A DNA stretch of 64,000 nt. Origin: Theocolax elegans (taxonomy: Eukaryota; Arthropoda; Insecta; Hymenoptera; Cerocephalidae). The stretch is from NCBI GenBank assembly GCA_026168455.1, contig CM047426.1:58873812-58937811 (forward strand), read 5' to 3'. A model generated the notes under the pieces. That model did no database searches, had not been told where the DNA came from, and worked only from the letters and a program-made list of their open reading frames with translations. This document shows, piece after piece, positions 57,541 through 64,000 of the stretch. Position numbers and translations under genes: made by a program. The stretch's first letter is position 1, and every line of letters begins with the position of its first letter.

Positions 57541-58493
57541 CCTAAGTTAATTTAACCTTAAGGCAAGTATACATATAAAATTTTAGATAAAATATATACT
57601 TATATATATGGGTGGTTCTCTGTGACATCGAAGATGAAAAAAAATAAATATTGCTATAACTGTGGGAATATGTTTTAGAGGTATTCAGTAGTTCTCCTGA
57701 ATTTTTTCAGATTTTTTCGGGGCCATTATATTAAGTTACAGACAGTCAAAGTTGACATTTTAGTACTTTTTATCATTATATGCCCATTTTCATGAATTTG
57801 TATCTTTTAGGGGATGCATTTTTCACTAAAAACATAAATATGACTTTTTTTGTAAAATTTTTTTATTTCTTCATTAAAAGTACTTTTAATTACATAAATG
57901 TATACTGGCACACTATTGTAAGCCATTTAAACCTTAAATAGTGAAAATCGGCAATTCTGCTCCGGTCTCTGGAAACCTAATACTGTCTAAAAGATGATTT
58001 TTTATAGTCAGAAACTGCCTATAAATTTCCAGAGTGGGTCTAAATCATTAAGATCACTTATGGTCAAAATATCTGGGATAAGTGCCCGAAATATTAATAG
58101 AAATGTATATTAGCTGCCTTATAATGATGAATCTATTGCAAAAGAATGTATGTACTTACCTTGGAGTGGTAGGAAACAGGTCCCAAAGGTAGTTATACTC
58201 CAGCGTTGAATCCATTGTCCAGTGATTTCAGGAGATAAACCTCTATTTGGTGAGACGTGCACCCATTTCTCCTATCCAGCTCTCTTAAATTTGTGCGCGT
58301 GGTGTCATTTCAGGTGCGAGACGGCCCGTGATACGCGTACGCGAATAACCGCGACCGATGTGACTCACGAGTAAAATCGGTGAAGACGTCAGCTTGCCAC
58401 GTGTATAACTGTACTAATTAAATAAATGAATCTTAATTTTACTTTTAAAGTAAATTATTTGATGCCCGCCTCAATCCCCAGCGGCAACAACAC
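57541..58493. other. Unassigned region, possible LTR end at right
   Basis: No long frame. Positions 58280-58493 have the look of an LTR R-U5 segment: GC-rich, then AATAAAT, then GATGCCCGCCTCAATCCCCAGCGG and CAACAACACA at the end, like other LTR ends here. A minus-strand ATG followed by a perfect splice donor is described under findings. Confidence 0.4.
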
Positions 58494-58980
58494 AGTGTAA
58501 AATAGAAGAGTACGGAATAAATTTAGTTGACGATAAATGTATATATGTGAAACAATTTTCATTACCTTATGAATTTAAAGAAAATGCAATAGAAGAAACG
58601 AAAAAATTAATTAATAACGATCTTGTAAGAAATTCGAAAATCGCCTTTCATGCACCAACTTGGTTAGTAGAAAAAAAGACTTTAGCGAGTAATGGTAAAA
58701 AAAATTGAGGCTTATAATTGACTATAGAAAATTAAGTGCAAAAACAATTCCTGATCGTTATATGTTCCCTAATATAACGGAAAATTTTGATAAAATGGAA
58801 AAAAATAATAAGATATTTAGTTCAATTGATATGGTATCAGGATTCTATCAAATTAGAGTAAAAGAAAGATATTCATAAAACTGCATTTAGTATTCATCCA
58901 TTAGGACGATTTGAGTTTAAAGTTTTACCTTTTGGTTTAATAAATTTACCTAGAACTTTTCAAAGAGTAATCAGTAAGAA
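58494..58980 (+). pseudogene. Ty3/gypsy element E: RT fragment
   Basis: FSLPYEFKENAIEETKKLIN and HAPTWLVEKKTLASNGKKN (58550-58706) are the RT fingers; a TGA at about 58707 breaks them. IIDYRKLSAKTIPDRYMFP and FSSIDMVSGFYQIRVKE follow, then a frameshift at about 58875 into KTAFSIHPLGRFEFKVLPFGLINLP and RTFQRVI. The match stops before the Y-x-D-D box. AT-rich codon use unlike elements B and C. Confidence 0.8.
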
Positions 58981-59140
58981 TAAAGTTTTATAAAATTTAA
59001 TTGGAATAATTTATTTTGTATATTGTTTTGTGATATTTATTTGCACTCTAATTATTAATGTATATGAATAATAAGTCGGTCTGATGGAGGCGAGGAAAGG
59101 AGGAAAAAAACACAAATCTTTCCTTTATTTTTTGCACAAC

Positions 59141-59172
59141 GTTTCGTTGGCTTGGTCTGCCAACATCTTCAG
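59141..59172 (-). ncRNA. Hammerhead-like core in Penelope terminal repeat (sense to its ORF)
   Basis: On the minus strand CTGAAGA is followed by stem GTTGGC, a 7-nt loop, GCCAAC and GAAAC. CUGANGA and GAAA around a stem II are the conserved hammerhead core, and hammerheads are known in Penelope-like terminal repeats. An extra U after the core and no obvious stem III make activity doubtful. Confidence 0.45.
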
Positions 59173-59758
59173 GTGCCTTTATTCAAACACAACAATTATT
59201 TAATAAATTTTCAAAAATAAATATATAAATTACAAACAAGACATACACAATATTAAATATACCTTTTAAATTCAAATTAACGGTGAGTTAAAGAGTCGAA
59301 TGGACAGTGTCAAACATTGAGAGATGTAATGTAAATATATATAAACACGAGTACTACCACAGACATATGTACATAATAATATGTCAGATGTATCAGCACT
59401 TTAAATTTCTAAGAATAGGAAAGTAAGTACTATTCAAAAACTTTATGTCATCTTTTACATTAATATTATTACTGTCACATTTTATATGAATCATTTCAGA
59501 AATTAATCTTTTATTGTAATTCACTTCTACATCTAAAATTTTTGTATTATCCCAATTAAATTTTTAGTTAGAGTTTTTTACATGTTGATTTACAACCGAA
59601 TCTGAATTATTATTTTTCACATGTTCATTGATTCTGGTATTTAATCACCGTTAATTCGAATTTAAACGGTATATTTAATATTGTATATGTCTTGTTTGTA
59701 ATTTATATATTTATTTTTGAAAATTTATTAAATAATTCTTGTGTTTGAATAAAGGCAC

Positions 59759-59790
59759 CTGAAGATGTTGGCAGACCAAGCCAACGAAAC
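59759..59790 (+). ncRNA. Hammerhead-like core, inverted copy
   Basis: Same CTGAAGA - stem - GAAAC arrangement as on the minus strand at 59141-59172, here on the plus strand in the second inverted arm. Confidence 0.45.
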
Positions 59791-59883
59791 GTTGTGCAAA
59801 AAATAAAGGAAAGAATTGTGTTTTCTTCCTCCTTTCCTCGCCTCCATCAGATCAACTTATTATTCATATACATGTTTTGTATA

Positions 59884-60080
59884 TTGTCACGCTGCACTGG
59901 GGATCTGGGTAGAGGTGAATGATTAATTTTAGTAGGATTAATAAAAGATTTATTTTAAACTAAACTTACAATCTACGATGCCGGGGTGGCGGCATTTTTT
60001 TAATTTCCAAATCCTTTGCCTCTCAGGGATCGACTGATTAAAATTTTATAAATTTATAATAATTTTATATCATAAACCTT
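59884..60080 (-). repeat. LTR fragment, minus strand
   Basis: TGTCACGCTGCACTGGGGAT is the complement of a typical LTR end in this window (ATCCCCAGTGC..GTGACA). A GCCGCCACCCCGGCAT-type block and AATAAA-like sequence (reverse) follow. Extent to the right is uncertain. Confidence 0.4.
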
Positions 60081-60082
60081 AT

Positions 60083-60787
60083 TATCTTTAAAAATGGCTG
60101 ATAATAACTCTAGAGATAAAAAATGGCGTTTTTAATAAATGGGATATGATTATGATGTAGTTTATAAATCAGGAAGCAGTAATGTAAATGCTGATGCATT
60201 GTTAAGAAATCCTGTAGAAAGTGCAATTATAAGTGTTGTAATAAGAGCTCAAAAAGCTAAACAAATTTAGTCGAAAAATACACAAATTTCTGAACCTGTA
60301 AAAGAATTGGTGAATAAAAACGAAGTAGCTAAAAGAACTAATAAGAGTGACAAACTATTCATAAATGAAAATTCTATACAAGAGAATGAACAGTCGAAAA
60401 TATTAAAAGAATGTAAAAATATAAATTTTTCTCGTGATTCTATTAATTTAAGAAACGATAATATAGTTTATATTATTTCAAAACGAAGAAAATCGTTTGA
60501 TAACGATACTGAATTATTGATTAAACAGAAACAAATTGATAAACAAATTTCTGAGTAAAAATGCAATTGAAATAATTAAAATTGGCAATAAAAAACTTTG
60601 TATTTTATGCTTGGATATTGCAGAATCATGTACAAATGTAAAAGTAAATTTAATCAATTTTCTTGAATTATTAAAAAACATATTACTGCATAAAAAATAT
60701 CTAAGCTATAATATATCAAAAGAGATAGAAATAAATGATATTGAATGTGTTGAAATTGAATAAATATTAAAAGATATATTCTTAGAT
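60083..60787 (+). pseudogene. Element E: RNase H end and pre-integrase region
   Basis: NNSRDKKWRF, two stops, then MGYDYDVVYKSGSSNVNADALLRNP is the end of gypsy RNase H. Two open pieces (60307-60558 and 60550-60763) encode Lys/Asn-rich sequence with NLRNDNIVYIISK and ESCTNVKVNLINFLELLKNILL, which fits the variable segment before integrase in some insect gypsy elements. The match is cut at 60787 by insertion of element D. Between this and the RT fragment the palm to RNase H part is missing. Confidence 0.65.
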
Positions 60788-62059
60788 TGTGACAAGGTAT
60801 GTAATACCTGTCAAGTTAATAAGCGAGCGAACCCCAATATAAACTAGCCTACCTACCCTCACATCTCTAAGCCTACCTAGCCTACACGAAGCTCCCCAAA
60901 TCCCCAATACTTCTCTTGGCTCCTTCCACGTAGCACAATAAAGCAGCATGTCAGGAGAGGCGACACAACTCCCAGGAGGCTTCGCACCAGGACCATGGAA
61001 CAGCCTGCGATGGCCCAAGGTACCAGATGGAGCAGCACGAGCAGCAACAAGATATCCAGGAAGCTGTGAAACAGTTAGATAATTAATAAGAATCCTAATT
61101 TGAAGGAAACAAGGACGCATGTAGTGCACATACTAACTGACAGCTACATGCTAGGAGAGGATTGGAAGTGAGGTTATGGTAATCATAACATTACCATAAC
61201 TCTCAATTAATAATCAGTAAATAATACGCAGCACTCCCTCGGGAGATAGATATTCACCTGAGAAGCAGCCAGCATCCCCGCAGCAACGCAGCGCCGACGA
61301 AGAGCAGCAGTCACCGACCCGACGCGCACCAGCTGAGCAGCCACCGTGAGAGCGAGTGAGAGAGAAGACTCGAAGATCGGCCGTCCCGTCTGCACCTGTA
61401 ACAGAGCAGACTCATTAGCCGATACATTATACAACACGGAGGAACGATCATATAGACTTACCGGGTTAACAGCATCACCGGGAACATCGTCCTCTCCGTG
61501 GGAAGTAGCAGCCCGGCAACGTCGTCCGCCTTGATCAACATGGCCGCGAGCACTCACTACACGAGGCGCGCGAGACGACGGCGGCCGACGGGCGACTCGA
61601 CGCGAGAAGCTGCGTGCGCACGTCGGGCCCGAGCAGCGAAGCGGCGAACGAGCCCGAGCACGAGAGAGCTCATCGGGACGCCATCGAGGCAGCATCGGGC
61701 AATCGATTCGCAACCGATAATTGATTATTTGAGTGTGTGTGTGTGCATGAACAATAGACCGCAGAGCAGCAGAACTCCAGGAGACGATCTCCACAGAGCA
61801 AAGGTGGGTGTACGCCTTGCACCAAGTATTCTCCTGACCGTGAGTGTGCTTCCCATTTACTCCCCTACCCTCCCCTCGCGCAGCAAGCAGCAGCAGCTCG
61901 TACGCAGCCGAGCTTAAGTAATATAAATTCGCCGCGATCGTACGCGGCTGGCGCCCAAACCGCATTTATACTTTTATAATAAATTAATATTATTTTATAG
62001 ATTTAATTCATTTATTTCGCCTTTGACGCCACGCCCTAATCCCCAGCGTGACCGTTACA
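60788..62059 (+). repeat. 5' LTR of element D
   Basis: 1272 bp, TGTGAC to GTTACA. It is about 85 bp longer than the solo copy; the insert is a GC-rich stretch around 61600-61690. AATAAATT-type signals occur near 61977-61990. Confidence 0.85.
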
Positions 62060-62060
62060 T

Positions 62061-62075
62061 TGGCGCCCAACGTGG
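62061..62075 (+). promoter_or_regulatory. Primer-binding site of element D (tRNA-Lys)
   Basis: TGGCGCCCAACGTGG, one base after the LTR end, complements the 3' end of tRNA-Lys(CTT). Confidence 0.9.
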
Positions 62076-63318
62076 TTTTTCGGCATCGGCACGTTTTTTT
62101 TTCTTCCTTACATTAAAATGGCGTCGTAACGCATTATTTAGCCGATGTAAATTCACGGGATTATTTTTATACATTATTAAAATTATAATAGCAGCAGCAA
62201 AAGTTAAAAATTTGAAAAATAAAAATTTATAATTATCTAATTTGTATTATAATAAGCAGCAGCGATTATTATATTAAAATAAAATTGTGAACGTCAAGCG
62301 TGACGGAGTTAAATAATTTAAGTATAGAAGCCGTAGCCATTTTTCCCTCCCCCCGCGTGAAGCACACATACGGGAAGGAGGAAGAAGCCGCGTGGCCATA
62401 TTTTCGGCCATATTTAATTTTTAACACGTGGAAAAATATTGCCACACGTGATTAAATTTAATTAACTCGATAATTAAATAAATATAACTTGTTTTCTTCT
62501 CTTTATATATATTTTGAAATTGTGCACAATATTTCCATATATATTATATACCTGTATTTATTTCTAATACGCAAATTAACATTTTGTTTCGCTTTTTCCC
62601 CCCCTTCTCTCATCGCAGCCATACCACTTGTTAATATAAGCCGTTATTTTAATTTTTTGCATAGTGCTACCAACAAATTAATAGTTATTTTTTGTTGTCG
62701 ATATAATTTAGCCCTTATATATAAAAAAAATCATTAATTTTTTCATTTTCTTTCCTGGCAGAAGCTGCAGTTTAAGTAATAAATAATTTTACAAAGCAGT
62801 ATTTAAATAATACATAATAAATAAATTTTTATTTTTTTCATGCAAATTGAAAACATTATTTTTTTGTTTTTGTTTTCTTATTTCCCAGCTAGCAGCCACA
62901 TAACAGTAATATAACTTTAATTTTACTTAACAAATTAACAACTAAGCAAATTAGCACATAAAAAATCAATTTAATTTTTTTTCTTCCCTTCTTTTCATTT
63001 GCTTTCCACTAATTGCACTTAATAACCCCATTTCGCAGCAAACTTGATAATTTTTACGACTTTCCCTATTAGCAGCCAAAAACCTAAAAACTCGATATAT
63101 TTTTATTACCCTTGCCTAATTTACCTTATTTTGGATTGTTTCTCCCCTGAATAGTATTTAAGCAGATAACTAGCATATAAGAAACTTCAGCTTTAATTTT
63201 TAGTTTTTAACGTTGGGCCGTTAGTTTAATAGCGAAGTATTGAGCTGCAGATTTATTGCGCCAAACTTATACCCTCCCCTTCCTAATTATTGATAGAATA
63301 ATTAAGCTAAAATTCAAA
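62076..63318 (+). other. Leader of element D
   Basis: Long AT-rich leader with pyrimidine-rich tracts each followed by CAG (TTTCCTGGCAG near 62761, TTTCCCAGCTAGCAG near 62890, CGCAG near 63040), which could act as 3' splice sites. No credible coding frame. Confidence 0.6.
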
Positions 63319-64000
63319 ATGGCAGCTAACTACAAATTAGGTAGTAAAATAAATATTGATAACGTAGCACAAGGTGCAGCAATAATAAGGCGCACCATAA
63401 ATAATACCGCCGATGGTAAAATTACAATTTACTGTAATCAGCTGGATTTAAACATCGACGACGATATACGCACAATTCGTGATCGCGTAGCGCGATATGA
63501 ATTAATTAGAAATTATGGCCCCTCAGCAGCAGAATGGAAACCAGAAGTAGATGGACGACACTTGGAAGAATTTAGCCCAAATGAAGAAGAATCTCTCCTG
63601 GACCTCTCATTAACAGAATCCGAAATAACGAATTTCCCTCCCCCTCCCCGAGCAGCAAGAGCACAAAATATTACATCTGGTCGGATGCTATACGTGGAAC
63701 TGCAAACCGGACAGTCGCAAGGACGGTACCAGGATCCACTGACGATGGAGGAGCCAACGGAATGCAATGAAGCAATAAATGAAAAATTGCTACATCCAGC
63801 ATATCGTCCGCAAGCACAATCAACGTGCAGGCATTTAAGGACGCCGTCTCCATCTGAGCAAGAGCAGCAAAGATTTTTATTAGAACCGATAATTCCAGAA
63901 TTATCATATACAGCGCCAAGCACAACAGTATCGTTATTGGGAATAAACTCAACGTCATATTACCCAATTATTACGCTTGCTCCAACCATCCCGACAGATG
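63319..64000 (+). CDS. gag of element D, partial, open to the window edge
   Basis: ATG at 63319 opens 227 codons with no stop before position 64000. The N-terminal 80 residues (YCNQLDLNIDDDIRTIRDRV and ARYELIRN) have the helical spacing of SAP-like motifs common at the start of arthropod gypsy Gags. Then an acidic stretch (EEFSPNEEESLLDLSL), a Pro run, and a Gln/Ser/Thr-rich region. The capsid core and any zinc knuckle must lie beyond the window. The unbroken frame suggests a fairly recent insertion. Identification as Gag rests on position after LTR, primer site and leader. Confidence 0.75.
   Translation, partial: MAANYKLGSKINIDNVAQGAAIIRRTINNTADGKITIYCNQLDLNIDDDIRTIRDRVARYELIRNYGPSAAEWKPEVDGRHLEEFSPNEEESLLDLSLTESEITNFPPPPRAARAQNITSGRMLYVELQTGQSQGRYQDPLTMEEPTECNEAINEKLLHPAYRPQAQSTCRHLRTPSPSEQEQQRFLLEPIIPELSYTAPSTTVSLLGINSTSYYPIITLAPTIPTD

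Larger units (their letters stand above)
59058..59873 (-). mobile_element. Penelope-like element fragment with inverted terminal repeats
   Basis: Arms 59058-59287 and 59645-59873 are inverted copies of about 230 bp. Between them the minus strand (59646 to 59390) encodes, with one stop, INEHVKNNNSD, FNWDNTKILDVEVNYNKRL and SEMIHIKCD, ending PILRNL, which is the typical C-terminus after the GIY-YIG endonuclease of Penelope-like proteins. Terminal repeats in variable orientation are characteristic of these elements. It is inserted into element E. Confidence 0.7.
60788..64000 (+). mobile_element. LTR retrotransposon D, 5' end (continues past window)
   Basis: LTR, tRNA-Lys primer site, 1.2-kb leader and an open gag follow each other in order. 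The solo LTR at 3698-4884 is the same family. Inserted into element E at 60787/60788. The 3' half is outside, so target duplication and completeness cannot be tested. Confidence 0.85.

Noticed and set aside
61207..61965. 252-codon frame on the minus strand
   Set aside because: Lies antisense to LTR D; low-complexity Arg/Ser composition from GC-rich LTR sequence and no domain.
63513..63923. Minus-strand frames at the right edge (also 63671-63967)
   Set aside because: Antisense to the open gag of element D.

Overview
This is a eukaryotic, AT-rich, repeat-dominated window. I see no complete host gene. The element set (Ty3/gypsy, Ty1/copia, R1-clade LINE, Penelope-like, Helitron, Tc1/mariner-like and PIF/Harbinger-like inverted-repeat elements, tRNA- and 5S-derived SINEs) together with primer-binding sites matching arthropod tRNAs (Lys-CTT, Trp, initiator-Met) points to an insect. 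Hymenoptera is a guess from overall style, not something the sequence proves. It reads like heterochromatin or a gene-poor nest of transposons.

Layout. 1-5108: degenerate Ty3/gypsy element 1 (duplicated gag, protease, RT with a destroyed catalytic box), its probable LTR split by a solo LTR of family D (4-bp target duplication). 5342-5560: tRNA-derived SINE with 8-bp target duplication. 5863-9766: R1-clade LINE keeping ORF1 and 3' UTR but no ORF2, running into an array in which the 3' UTR is repeated with a dimeric higher-order period of 1013 bp. 9860-10873: a short tandem repeat and a candidate solo LTR with a heat-shock-like promoter. 12005-17762: a minus-strand integrase scrap joined to Ty3/gypsy element B, which ends in a clean polypurine tract and LTR. 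18179-25310: element C, a whole CsRn1-like Ty3/gypsy element with tRNA-Trp primer site, CHCC Gag motif, gutted pol and, downstream of pol, a reading frame ending in leucine-rich repeats.

26754-45961: element A, a Ty3/gypsy element with about 2.1-kb LTRs. Its 5' LTR has been hit twice: by an almost intact 7.5-kb copia element (27162-34691, 5-bp duplication) and by a 5S-rRNA-derived SINE (36001-36442, 14-bp duplication). The untouched 3' LTR in the same window is the empty site for both. Element A also carries a third ORF with zinc-binding motifs after integrase.

46251-48592: inverted-repeat element (TAA duplication) containing a piggyBac-like MITE in its right arm. 48686-54285: Helitron with both termini intact but a broken RepHel gene, minus strand. 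55171-56510: TA-flanked inverted-repeat element packed with AGGTCA half-sites. 58494-60787: gypsy fragments E, split by a Penelope-like piece whose inverted terminal repeats carry hammerhead-like cores. 60788-64000: 5' LTR, primer site, leader and open gag of full element D, running off the window.

The genes present belong to the mobile elements; almost all are broken. The most intact are copia pol, the gag at the right edge, and (with one stop and one frameshift) the leucine-rich-repeat ORF in element C.
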